64,000 bases of DNA from Zeaxanthinibacter enoshimensis (lineage in GTDB: Bacteria > Bacteroidota > Bacteroidia > Flavobacteriales > Flavobacteriaceae), in the NCBI RefSeq assembly GCF_004362865.1, contig NZ_SNYI01000002.1, positions 834,099 to 898,098 of the forward strand, in the 5' to 3' direction. A program made the position numbers and the translations under genes. Below are positions 36,436 through 44,466 of the stretch, one piece after another. The first letter of the stretch is position 1, and each line of letters opens with the position of its first letter. Below the pieces are notes generated by a model, which was given only the letters and a program-made list of their open reading frames with translations, made no database searches and was not told where the DNA came from.

Positions 36436-37191
36436 ATGGACCAGGAGTTAACCATTAAGAGATTTACGGAAGTACGGAGAGAGCTGGGGTATACCCAGGC
36501 AGAATTTGCTCAGTTGTTGGGCATATCCAGTACCACCGCAGATATTGAACGGGGCAGGACAAAGCTCTCCGGGAAAGTGGTGGCAGAGCTTCTGAAAACT
36601 TTTAAGATCAACCCCCTTTGGCTATACGGGGAGAGCGAACAGCAGTACCTTGAAACGGCCAACGTGAATGTGATTCCCAAAGTAGTTACCGTGGATTCTT
36701 TCGATCGGGATAATATGGTCCTGGTCAACGCCAAAGCAGCGGCAGGATACCCCCAGAATATACAGGATACGAGCTGGTACCAGCAGTTACCTGCCTTTGA
36801 CCTTCCCTTACCGGAGTTCAGGAATGCGACTTACCGGGGTTTCCAGGTAGAGGGAGACAGTATGCTGCCCAACCTCAGGCCAGGGGAGTGGGTGCTGGCC
36901 AAAGCTGTTGAAAGTCTCGAGGATGTATCCCCGAATAAAATGTACGTTGTGGTGCTGCAGGATGCAGTACTGGTCAAGAAAATAGAGCGTCCCCCGAACA
37001 GCAGGAGAGTTATGTTGATCTCGCTGAACGAGACCTATCCCCCTTACGAGGTAGAGCCCCAACAGATCCAGGAGCTCTGGCAGGTGAGCAGTAAAATAAC
37101 TTTTGGCCTGGATGCCACCACAGAAAAAGGTTTACTGAAACAATTACAGGAATCCATGGACGATCTGAAACGTCAGCTCGGTAAGTCCTGA
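36436..37191 (+). CDS. LexA-like HTH/S24 transcriptional regulator
   Basis: A protein of 251 residues from the ATG at 36436 (ATG at 36385 would add 17). An XRE-type helix-turn-helix (LGYTQAEFAQLLGISSTTADIERG) is joined to a LexA/UmuD-type S24 domain. The self-cleavage features are all present: an Ala-Gly in KAAAGYP (A103-G104), nucleophile Ser142 in VEGDSMLPNL, and general-base Lys181 in DAVLVKKIE. It is therefore expected to repress and to autocleave on RecA-ssDNA signalling, although such cleavage is unproven here. It diverges from the repair operon across the palindrome array. Confidence 0.88.
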   Translation: MDQELTIKRFTEVRRELGYTQAEFAQLLGISSTTADIERGRTKLSGKVVAELLKTFKINPLWLYGESEQQYLETANVNVIPKVVTVDSFDRDNMVLVNAKAAAGYPQNIQDTSWYQQLPAFDLPLPEFRNATYRGFQVEGDSMLPNLRPGEWVLAKAVESLEDVSPNKMYVVVLQDAVLVKKIERPPNSRRVMLISLNETYPPYEVEPQQIQELWQVSSKITFGLDATTEKGLLKQLQESMDDLKRQLGKS

Positions 37192-37214
37192 TACTATTGG
37201 TTACAGCGCTACGC

Positions 37215-38897
37215 TTAGTATCCTACCGCTGTATCATCCCCCCTCGGGTCGGCTCCTCCTTCCAGGCGACCGTCTTCTAATACTTTAATGGCATCCACCT
37301 TTCCGATTACAGGGGTACGCCCCTGGTTAATATGGTATCCTTTAGCTTCCAGTTCTTTTATCAGTTCCTCTGAAAAAGCCTCGGGTTCAAAGACGATCTC
37401 ATCTGGAAGCCATTGGTGATGAAATCTCGGGGCATTTACTGCTTCCTGCATACTGAGATTAAATTCCTGCACGTTCAGGATGGTCTGTGCCACCGCGGTT
37501 ATGATGGTAGACCCTCCCGGGGTTCCTACCACCATCCAGAGTTTGCCGTTCTTTTCCACTATGGTCGGGGTCATGCTACTCAACATTCGCTTCCCTGCTG
37601 CTATACTGTTTGCTTCGGCACCGATCAGCCCGAACATATTAGGTACCCCCGCCTTGGCACTGAAATCGTCCATCTCGTTGTTCAGGAAGAAGCCGAGTTC
37701 ATCACAATACAGTTTGGAACCGTAAGCCCCGTTCAGGGTGGTGGTTACAGATACGGCATTTCCTTCAGCATCTACAATAGAGTAATGGGTGGTTTCCATA
37801 CTCTCTGCCATCTGAACCTGGCCTTCCCTGATAGCCTCGGAAGGAGTAGCCTTTTTAAAACTGAAATCCGACATCCGTTCTTTAAGGTAGCTTTCGCTTA
37901 AAAGGTAATCCAAGGGGATCTCAACAAAATCAGGATCGCCCAGGTAATAGTTCCGGTCAGCATAGGCTCTCCGGAAAGCTTCGGTTAACAGTTGTATGGA
38001 CTCAGCACTATTGTGCCCAAATTTGGACAAGTTATATGGTGCGATCATCCTGAAGATCTGGTTCATGGTTACCCCGCCACTGCTTGGGGGGCTCATAGAG
38101 ATGATACGCAGGTCCTCGTATTCAAAAATAACGGGTTGCCGCCATTTGGCCTCGTAAGCTGCCAGGTCTTCTGTAGTAATATATCCCCCGCGCGACTGTA
38201 TAAATTCGGCCAGGGTCCTGGCTATGTCACCTTTGTAAAATGCATCCCGGCCCTTGGTGGAGATCTGGGTAAGGGTTTCTGCCAGGGCAGGGTACTTTAG
38301 GCTGTCCCCGGCTTTGCACTGAGTATAAAACAAGGTGCTGTCCCCGCTGACCTCCAGGATCTCATCCCTGTATTTATCTAAGCGTTCCGCCTGCTTTTCA
38401 GTTACTACCACCCCCTTGCGGGCAAGCGCTATAACCGGTGCAAAGATCTCTTCGATGGGAAGGGATCCGAATTGCTGATGCACTTCAAATACCCCGGCTA
38501 CAGTTCCTGGGACCCCTACAGCGGTAGCGCCGACCCGACTTTTCCCGGGAATAACATTTCCTACGGAATCCAGGTACATATCCTTGGTGGCGGACAAGGG
38601 AGCCATTTCCCGGTAATCCAGGGCCCCGACGTCCCCATCAGCTTTCCGGTAGACCATAAAACCACCACCCCCCAGATTTCCGGCAAAAGGGTAGGCAACG
38701 GCAAGGGCCATTTCCGTAGCTACCATGGCATCAAATGCATTACCACCTTTCTGAAGGATCTCCACACCAATGCGTGAAGCCTCTTCCCTCGCGGATACCA
38801 CCATGGCCTTTTCAGCCACAAAACCAGTTGGTTCTGCCTCTTTCCGGGCACATGAAATAATCAGGAGTAAAGGGATCAGGTAAATTAGTCGTCGCAT
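37215..38897 (-). CDS. ggt: Gamma-glutamyltransferase, lipoprotein
   Basis: A 560-residue N-terminal nucleophile hydrolase that moves or hydrolyses the gamma-glutamyl group of glutathione. A lipobox (LIISC, Cys16) anchors it to a membrane. The self-processing threonine is in SMETTHYSIVD, followed by the family block TTTLNGAYGSKL, and SSMTPTIV with GTPGGSTI close the active site. Length is normal. It overlaps the ACP phosphodiesterase gene by 13 bases and ends 23 bases from the convergent LexA-like gene. A glutathione-synthetase-like gene lies 14 kb away. Confidence 0.95.
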   Translation of the reverse strand: MRRLIYLIPLLLIISCARKEAEPTGFVAEKAMVVSAREEASRIGVEILQKGGNAFDAMVATEMALAVAYPFAGNLGGGGFMVYRKADGDVGALDYREMAPLSATKDMYLDSVGNVIPGKSRVGATAVGVPGTVAGVFEVHQQFGSLPIEEIFAPVIALARKGVVVTEKQAERLDKYRDEILEVSGDSTLFYTQCKAGDSLKYPALAETLTQISTKGRDAFYKGDIARTLAEFIQSRGGYITTEDLAAYEAKWRQPVIFEYEDLRIISMSPPSSGGVTMNQIFRMIAPYNLSKFGHNSAESIQLLTEAFRRAYADRNYYLGDPDFVEIPLDYLLSESYLKERMSDFSFKKATPSEAIREGQVQMAESMETTHYSIVDAEGNAVSVTTTLNGAYGSKLYCDELGFFLNNEMDDFSAKAGVPNMFGLIGAEANSIAAGKRMLSSMTPTIVEKNGKLWMVVGTPGGSTIITAVAQTILNVQEFNLSMQEAVNAPRFHHQWLPDEIVFEPEAFSEELIKELEAKGYHINQGRTPVIGKVDAIKVLEDGRLEGGADPRGDDTAVGY

Positions 38898-39478
38898 AGT
38901 CTCAGGTATTTAGCTTTGGCAAAAGATATAACTTCTTCAAAAAATAAAGTGAATTCGTGCTCAAAAGAACCGTAATGTTCCTGCAGGTCATCCACGGCAA
39001 AATTCATCCTGCTGCGGTTCTGGGTTCGCCGGTTCATCCCGTTCAGCACCCTGGATATGCCATCGATGGATGCGTAGCTTACCAGCCAATTATCCGTTAC
39101 CAGGTAAGGCATCATTCGCTGCACCCCCTCCGGCAGTATCTCGAAATTAGATTCGAGCAGATCATAAAACCGATCCGTGTATATGGGTAGTGGTGTGTTG
39201 GAGTAGTGCTGCCAGTTCTTCGCGAGGAAATGGTCGTAAAATATATCGACGATCACCCGGCTGTAATGACTGTAATTCTTATGAAGTCTTTTGCTGCTGC
39301 GCCTCGCGATGGGATGTGCATCGGTAAACGTATCAATGGCCCGGTGCAGTAATATTCCTTTTTGTATACGGTCAGGGTAGTGTTTAAACTTGTTGCCCCG
39401 GATACTGTCTGCTATAAAATTCCCGATGGTGATCTCGTCATCTTCAAATGAAAGGTAGATATGCGCAAGGAAATTCAT
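38885..39478 (-). CDS. Acyl carrier protein phosphodiesterase
   Basis: A 197-residue protein of the AcpH (DUF479) family, which removes 4'-phosphopantetheine from holo-ACP. The conserved histidines and acids are visible in MNFLAHIYLSF, GNFIADSIRG, HRAIDTFTDAHP and VDIFYDHFLAKNW. Length matches E. coli AcpH (193). The start codon region of ggt overlaps its 3' end by 13 bases, so the two genes are probably co-transcribed. Confidence 0.9.
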   Translation of the reverse strand: MNFLAHIYLSFEDDEITIGNFIADSIRGNKFKHYPDRIQKGILLHRAIDTFTDAHPIARRSSKRLHKNYSHYSRVIVDIFYDHFLAKNWQHYSNTPLPIYTDRFYDLLESNFEILPEGVQRMMPYLVTDNWLVSYASIDGISRVLNGMNRRTQNRSRMNFAVDDLQEHYGSFEHEFTLFFEEVISFAKAKYLRLCDD

Positions 39479-39538
39479 GGGCCAGGGCTTTGGATTTCGA
39501 ATTTACAAATTCACAACACAGCATCCTCATAAGAGATG

Positions 39539-39546
39539 TATATTTG
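39539..39546 (+). promoter_or_regulatory. Candidate -7 element of the phosphohexomutase gene
   Basis: TATATTTG matches TAnnTTTG and lies 20 bases before the ATG at 39567. No -33 TTG at the right spacing. Confidence 0.35.
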
Positions 39547-39566
39547 CCAAAAAGTAAGAAATACAT

Positions 39567-40961
39567 ATGACACTGATCAAATCCATATCCGGGATACGAG
39601 GCACCATCGGAGGTCGCCCTAATGAGAACCTGACACCTGTAGACACCGTAAAATTTGCAGCCGCCTACGGGCGATGGTTGCAGAAGCACACCGGCCGGAT
39701 GGCCTTAAAAGTGGTGATAGGCCGTGATGCAAGGATCTCGGGAGAAATGATCCAGAACCTGGTGGTCTCAACCCTGGTAGGTTTGGGCATGGATGTGATA
39801 GATCTTGGATTATCTACCACTCCTACCGTGGAGATCGCCGTCCCCCTGGAGAAAGCAGACGGGGGTATTATCCTTACTGCCAGCCATAACCCCAAACAAT
39901 GGAATGCCTTAAAACTGTTGAACAGTAAAGGGGAATTTCTAAATGCTGAACAGGGTGCCGCGATCCTGGATATTGCCGAGCGCGAAGACTTCAGTTTTGC
40001 CACGGTGGATTCCCTTGGATCCGTAGTTAATAATGATGCCTATTTTGATATCCATATTGATGAAGTACTGGACCTGGAACTGGTTGATGCCGAGGTGATC
40101 AGGGAGAAGAAATTCAAAGTAGTGGTAGACGGGGTTAACTCGTCCGGTGGTATCGCTATCCCTATGCTGCTTGAAGCACTCGGGGTAGAAGTAGTCAAAT
40201 TGTATTGCGATCCTACCGGGCAGTTTCCACATAACCCCGAACCTCTTAAGGAGCACCTGGGGGATATCTGTAAACTGGTAGTGGAAGAAAAGGCTGATTT
40301 CGGGATCGTAGTGGATCCGGACGTGGACCGACTGGCATTTATCAGTAATGACGGGGAAATGTTCGGGGAGGAATATACCCTGGTCGCCTGTGCCGATTAC
40401 GTACTTAGCAAGACAAAAGGAGATACGGTCTCTAACCTTTCTTCTTCGAGAGCTCTCAGGGATATTACCGAAAAGCACGGGGGCCAATACCATGCCGCAG
40501 CAGTAGGGGAGGTAAACGTAGTGGAAAAGATGAAAGAGGTGAAGGCCGTTATCGGCGGTGAAGGGAACGGCGGTATAATTTACCCGGACAGCCATTACGG
40601 TAGGGATGCCCTCGTAGGTACTGCCTTATTCCTGATGCTGCTGTCAGAGAGAGGTGGAACAGTGGCCGACCTGCGCGCTTCTTACCCTGCCTATTATATG
40701 AGTAAGAAAAAAATTGAACTCACCCCGGATCTTGACGTCGACAGCCTGTTAGAAGCGATGGCGGATAAATACAGCAAGGAAGATATATCTACTATTGACG
40801 GGGTTAAGATCGATCTTGCAGAGAGCTGGGTGCATCTGCGCAAATCAAATACAGAACCTATCATCCGGATCTATACAGAAGCAAAAAGCCAACAGGAGGC
40901 TGATGCGCTAGGAGATAGGATCATGGAGGAAATCAGGGAGACAGCGGGTATAAAGTCCTGA
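39567..40961 (+). CDS. glmM: Phosphoglucosamine mutase / phosphohexomutase
   Basis: A 464-residue alpha-D-phosphohexomutase. The catalytic phosphoserine loop is ILTASHNPKQWNALK; the metal loop is VDPDVDRLAF; the sugar-binding loop is GGEGNGGIIYP; the phosphate-binding loop is RKSNTEPIIRIYTEAKS. The GEGNGG sugar loop and size suit GlmM (glucosamine-6-P to glucosamine-1-P for peptidoglycan), but a phosphomannomutase role cannot be excluded because these classes overlap in Bacteroidota. Followed by a good terminator. Confidence 0.9.
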   Translation: MTLIKSISGIRGTIGGRPNENLTPVDTVKFAAAYGRWLQKHTGRMALKVVIGRDARISGEMIQNLVVSTLVGLGMDVIDLGLSTTPTVEIAVPLEKADGGIILTASHNPKQWNALKLLNSKGEFLNAEQGAAILDIAEREDFSFATVDSLGSVVNNDAYFDIHIDEVLDLELVDAEVIREKKFKVVVDGVNSSGGIAIPMLLEALGVEVVKLYCDPTGQFPHNPEPLKEHLGDICKLVVEEKADFGIVVDPDVDRLAFISNDGEMFGEEYTLVACADYVLSKTKGDTVSNLSSSRALRDITEKHGGQYHAAAVGEVNVVEKMKEVKAVIGGEGNGGIIYPDSHYGRDALVGTALFLMLLSERGGTVADLRASYPAYYMSKKKIELTPDLDVDSLLEAMADKYSKEDISTIDGVKIDLAESWVHLRKSNTEPIIRIYTEAKSQQEADALGDRIMEEIRETAGIKS

Positions 40962-40987
40962 TCGAACTTTTTTTTATAAAAATATAG

Positions 40988-41009
40988 CCCCGGGATTCCG
41001 GGGTTTTTT
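40988..41009 (+). terminator. Intrinsic terminator of the phosphohexomutase gene
   Basis: CCCCGG-GATT-CCGGGG stem-loop followed by six T residues, 26 bases after the stop codon. It separates the gene from the convergent acyltransferase. Confidence 0.85.
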
Positions 41010-41034
41010 ATTGGTTAAGGAGAAGCTGAAAGAA

Positions 41035-41913
41035 TCAGTTTTCAGCTGGTTTCCGGTGTTTCCATCGCCGGTGGGTCCACAGGTAGTAAGCGGGTGCGGT
41101 ACGGATGCGTTCCTCGGTCATCTGCATAAAAGTATCCGTGATCTCATGTTCGCCTGTTGCCTTGCTGTTCAGGGTGATCGGGACAAGCTCAAAGGTGTAG
41201 TATCCTCTTTTTACTTTGGTAATACGGGCAAAATAAACTGCCAGGTCCAATTTTCGCGCAAGATCTTCAGGCCCGGTGAAGATAGGGACATAGTGCCCCA
41301 TAAAATTACTCCAGTACTTGGCCCGGTGCTTTTGCGGCGACTGGTCTGCCACGATTCCATATAGGGAACGGATTCCTTCCTTTTCATTCTTTACTATGGT
41401 TCTTACGGTTTCCTTCTGGTGGATAGGTTCTGCACCCCACTTGGAACGAATATCGCGGACGAGTTTATCAAAATATGGGTTGTTGATTTTCTGGTAAACG
41501 GCATAACCCTTAGATTTTATCACCCTGTTAAGGATCACGCTCCATTCCCAGTTACCGTAATGTGCGGTAAGAACCAGGGTGCTTTTATGTTTCTCAGACT
41601 CCAGCAGGGTCTCCAGGTTAAGGATTCGGTAATGTTTCTCCAGGGTTGCCTGGCTGAAATTCATGGTCCGGGTCATTTCCAGGAACATATCGCACATATG
41701 CTTGTAGAACTCCTTCCTGATACGCAGCAGCTCTTCTTCCTCTTTCTCCGGGAAACAGAGCCTTAGATTGTTCAGGACTACCTTTTTACGGTATCCCACC
41801 AGGTGGTATACCAGTATATAAACGATATCAGATACGGTGTAGAACAGCCGGTCCGGAAGTATTGAAAGTAACCACAGAAAAGGGTAGGTGAGGATGTAGG
41901 TCAGTAGTTGCAT
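41035..41913 (-). CDS. Lysophospholipid/lipid A acyltransferase (LpxL/HtrB family)
   Basis: An inner-membrane acyltransferase of 292 residues from the ATG at 41913, whose frame is open up to a TTG at 41934. The N-terminal helix MQLLTYILTYPFLWLLSILP is followed by VVLNNLRLCFPEK and the catalytic HX4E motif in LTAHYGNWEWS. It should add a secondary acyl chain to lipid A or a related amino- or sulfonolipid. The ATG start is preferred because a palindromic divergent promoter (41932-41949) covers the upstream TTG. Confidence 0.92.
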   Translation of the reverse strand: MQLLTYILTYPFLWLLSILPDRLFYTVSDIVYILVYHLVGYRKKVVLNNLRLCFPEKEEEELLRIRKEFYKHMCDMFLEMTRTMNFSQATLEKHYRILNLETLLESEKHKSTLVLTAHYGNWEWSVILNRVIKSKGYAVYQKINNPYFDKLVRDIRSKWGAEPIHQKETVRTIVKNEKEGIRSLYGIVADQSPQKHRAKYWSNFMGHYVPIFTGPEDLARKLDLAVYFARITKVKRGYYTFELVPITLNSKATGEHEITDTFMQMTEERIRTAPAYYLWTHRRWKHRKPAEN

Positions 41914-41931
41914 GCGGTATTTTACTGTGGG

Positions 41932-41949
41932 CAAATATACTTATATTTG
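41932..41949. promoter_or_regulatory. Palindromic divergent promoter core
   Basis: CAAATATA-CT-TATATTTG is an 18-bp perfect inverted repeat in which each arm is a TAnnTTTG -7 box, one per strand. The leftward box serves the acyltransferase (ATG 41913) and the rightward box the rhomboid gene (ATG 41971), each about 20 bases from its start codon. Function is inferred from sequence and position. Confidence 0.55.
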
Positions 41950-41970
41950 GCCCTAAAATACGCCCTGCCT

Positions 41971-42621
41971 ATGAATATTGCCCTGGTAACCCTAGCTGTG
42001 ATCGCAGCCAACGCCTTAGTATCTATCAAGGGGTTCAATGATATCAGTTTTTTTGAGCGGTATAAGTTCGGGATCGGGCAGATCCAGGCAGGACAAAAGG
42101 AACGGATGATCACTTCGGGATTCTTGCATGTGGACATAGCCCACCTCTTCCTGAATATGTTCACCTTGTTTTTCTTCGCCGATGTGGTCGTGACCTGGTT
42201 CGGGTCCATTAAATTTCTCCTGCTCTATTTTGTAAGCCTGCTGGCCGGAAGTCTACTGGCCCTGTACTTCCACAGGAACGAGTATTATTACAGTGCGGTA
42301 GGTGCGAGTGGAGCGGTCACGGGGGTGTTGTATTCGGCTATTCTCTTGCAGCCCAATGATCCCCTGTATTTTATATTTCTGCCCACCGTTGGAATTCCCG
42401 CATATATACTGGGTGTCGGGTACTTACTTTATTCCATTTACGGGATGAAGAAAAGGGTAGGGAACATCGGTCATACCGCTCATTTCGGCGGTGCTGTCGG
42501 AGGTTACCTGACCACATTGATCTTTAAACCGGATCTGCTGGTTACGGATACCTGGATGGTTCTACTACTGGCGATCCCTATAGCCCTGCTGTTCATCCTG
42601 CAGAAAATGGGGAAACTTTAG
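41971..42621 (+). CDS. Rhomboid family intramembrane serine protease
   Basis: A 216-residue protein with six transmembrane helices. The catalytic serine lies in SAVGASGAVTGVL and the histidine in HTAHFGGAVGG; the helix-2 motif HVDIAHLFLNMFTLFFF (His/Asn) is also present. It cleaves membrane helices of unidentified substrates. The frame extends upstream to 41908, but that would run through the divergent promoter and the acyltransferase start, so ATG at 41971 is chosen. Confidence 0.92.
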   Translation: MNIALVTLAVIAANALVSIKGFNDISFFERYKFGIGQIQAGQKERMITSGFLHVDIAHLFLNMFTLFFFADVVVTWFGSIKFLLLYFVSLLAGSLLALYFHRNEYYYSAVGASGAVTGVLYSAILLQPNDPLYFIFLPTVGIPAYILGVGYLLYSIYGMKKRVGNIGHTAHFGGAVGGYLTTLIFKPDLLVTDTWMVLLLAIPIALLFILQKMGKL

Positions 42622-42644
42622 GGGTGTTTTCTTGCCCTGTTGCC

Positions 42645-42656
42645 CTGAAATTTCAG
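42645..42656. repeat. Perfect 12-bp palindrome between rhomboid and lipoprotein genes
   Basis: CTGAAATTTCAG, flanked by GTTGC on the left and GCAAC on the right, so the symmetry extends with a small bulge. It could be a weak terminator for the rhomboid gene or a protein-binding site; no T-run follows. Confidence 0.35.
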
Positions 42657-42727
42657 CAACATCCTGTGCCTGTTGCAGTTTTACACCTCAAAAAAACAAG
42701 TAAAGGCAAGAAATAGGATTCTGATTC

Positions 42728-42751
42728 GTTAATGTAAAGCCCAACATTAAC
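42728..42751 (+). promoter_or_regulatory. Hairpin or operator just upstream of the propeller lipoprotein
   Basis: GTTAATGT and ACATTAAC form a perfect 8-bp inverted repeat with an 8-base spacer, 15 bases before the ATG at 42767. It may act as a leader hairpin or operator. No T-run follows. Confidence 0.35.
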
Positions 42752-42766
42752 AAAAAAGACCTATTT

Positions 42767-44395
42767 ATGTTTAAAAAGTCCCCCCTGCTGGCCGTCTCAG
42801 TATTACTATTGGCTTCAGCTTGTTCTGACCAGACCACAGTATACCAGGATAACCTTACAGATAATGTTATCACTGAAAGCGATGCTGCCGTTTTACAACC
42901 CAGTGTATCTTTCGAGGTCTCGGGAGTACTGGATATTTACGAGGATGACGCCCCGGGAAATGCCGGGAAAGGAGCCACGGATACCGCGGGAAATTACCCC
43001 CTGAGCCTGGTAGCCCAGGTGAGTCCGCCAAACAATCTCCTGAAAGCTTCCCATGTTGACGTGGAGGGAGATTTCGCCTACGTATCCTACAATGTTGTCG
43101 ATGAAGCCTATTCGGGGGCAATTGAGATCATCAACATCTCGAATCCACATGATCCCAGGGTCACTTCCAGGCTTATCTACAGTAGTGCAGATATTAATGC
43201 GCTGCAATATTATAATGGAAATGTATATGCCGTCGGGGGAGTAGATGCCCTGATCTCCGACGCGGCTCCAAGTAATTCCTTTATCGCGAAGATCCCCGTG
43301 AGCGGCGGTGTCTTTTCAAATCTAAGCGGCATCATCTACGGGTTCCAGCAAGGATTTACAGCAAATGATGTCTTTATTCATGGTGACCAGGTACTGGTGA
43401 CCAGCGGAAAAGATGGTTCGCTTACGGTATACCGCCAACAAGACCTTAGACTGGAGGAAGAATTCCTTTACCCTGATCTCAGGTCCATATCAGTAAAAAA
43501 TGAACAAATAGCCTTATTAGACGCCGGCCAAGGAGTTAAGATCCTGGATAAAAAATATAAGATTGACAGGGAGATTGATATTACCACCGACTTCGGCGAG
43601 TCTACCAAGAAAACCCTGAAATTTCACGATGACCGGATCATGGTCTCGGAGGCAAGTAAGGGAACTGGGGTTTATTCGTTTAATGATGGTGCCCTTCTGG
43701 AGTACATTCCTATCCTGGTAGACCCGGAAGGAGTAAACCCGGGAGACCAGGTGACCAACGCGGTAGACACAAATGACGGGCTGTTGATGATGGCCAACGG
43801 TGGTGCCGGGCTAAGCCTTACCGAAATTGAGAATGGTGAGTCTAAAGTAGTAGGCGTAGTAGAGCTGAAAGGTTCTATAAATTACGTGGCATCTAAAGGT
43901 GACTATATATTCGCAGCTTCGGGTTCAGAAGGGTTACAGATCATCAAAATGAACAGGCCTGCTGAAACCCTGGTAGAGCGCTGTTCGGGTCTTTCGGAAT
44001 ATACCGGGAGTGATAAATTTAACGTGGATACAGGGGAAACAGTAGCCTTTAGCGGCGCTAAGAGACTGAATCATATAGTGAACAAAGGAGCCTTATTATT
44101 ATGTGGATCCTGGAGTGTTCGAAACAATATCAGTATAGAGGCTGATGCGCTGATGGAATTAAATGGTATGTTGATCGTAGCCAGGAATAATAACAGAAAG
44201 AATCTCACGCTGAAAAAAGGAGCTACCTTAAAAATTGAAGGGGAACTAATTTTATACGGAGATCTGAATTTAGATGAGGGCGCTACTCTGGAGTTCCTTG
44301 GAGACTCATCTGTAGTAAGCATCTTTGGCAATGTAAATATAGATCCAGGTGCTACAGTTAAAGGAAATTTTGAGGATATCCGGGGGAAATTCTAA
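42767..44395 (+). CDS. Surface lipoprotein with LVIVD-type propeller and C-terminal solenoid
   Basis: A 542-residue lipoprotein (lipobox LASAC, Cys19). Residues about 70-400 contain repeats of the kind IEIINISNPHDPRVTSRL, typical of LVIVD beta-propeller proteins. The last 110 residues change character to a regular Leu/Gly/Asn pattern (NISIEADALMELNGML, LTLKKGATLKIEGELIL, GDLNLDEGATLEFLG), suggesting a bactofilin-like or beta-helix solenoid. No enzyme motif. Likely a periplasmic or surface binding protein; ligand unknown. The transcript ends at a strong terminator. Confidence 0.75.
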   Translation: MFKKSPLLAVSVLLLASACSDQTTVYQDNLTDNVITESDAAVLQPSVSFEVSGVLDIYEDDAPGNAGKGATDTAGNYPLSLVAQVSPPNNLLKASHVDVEGDFAYVSYNVVDEAYSGAIEIINISNPHDPRVTSRLIYSSADINALQYYNGNVYAVGGVDALISDAAPSNSFIAKIPVSGGVFSNLSGIIYGFQQGFTANDVFIHGDQVLVTSGKDGSLTVYRQQDLRLEEEFLYPDLRSISVKNEQIALLDAGQGVKILDKKYKIDREIDITTDFGESTKKTLKFHDDRIMVSEASKGTGVYSFNDGALLEYIPILVDPEGVNPGDQVTNAVDTNDGLLMMANGGAGLSLTEIENGESKVVGVVELKGSINYVASKGDYIFAASGSEGLQIIKMNRPAETLVERCSGLSEYTGSDKFNVDTGETVAFSGAKRLNHIVNKGALLLCGSWSVRNNISIEADALMELNGMLIVARNNNRKNLTLKKGATLKIEGELILYGDLNLDEGATLEFLGDSSVVSIFGNVNIDPGATVKGNFEDIRGKF

Positions 44396-44418
44396 ATCCT
44401 AGTCTAAAGCTGTAAATT

Positions 44419-44446
44419 AAAAAGCCCGGTATCTACCGGGCTTTTT
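44419..44446. terminator. Bidirectional intrinsic terminator
   Basis: AAAAAGCCCGGT and ACCGGGCTTTTT make a 12-bp stem around a 4-base loop with T/A runs on both sides. It lies between the convergent lipoprotein and TlpA-like genes and can serve both. Confidence 0.9.
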
Positions 44447-44466
44447 TTTGCTAGGGACTTCCTGTC

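Noticed and set aside
39939-40595. 218-codon open frame on the minus strand
   Set aside because: Antisense to the phosphohexomutase gene, whose active-site loops are intact.
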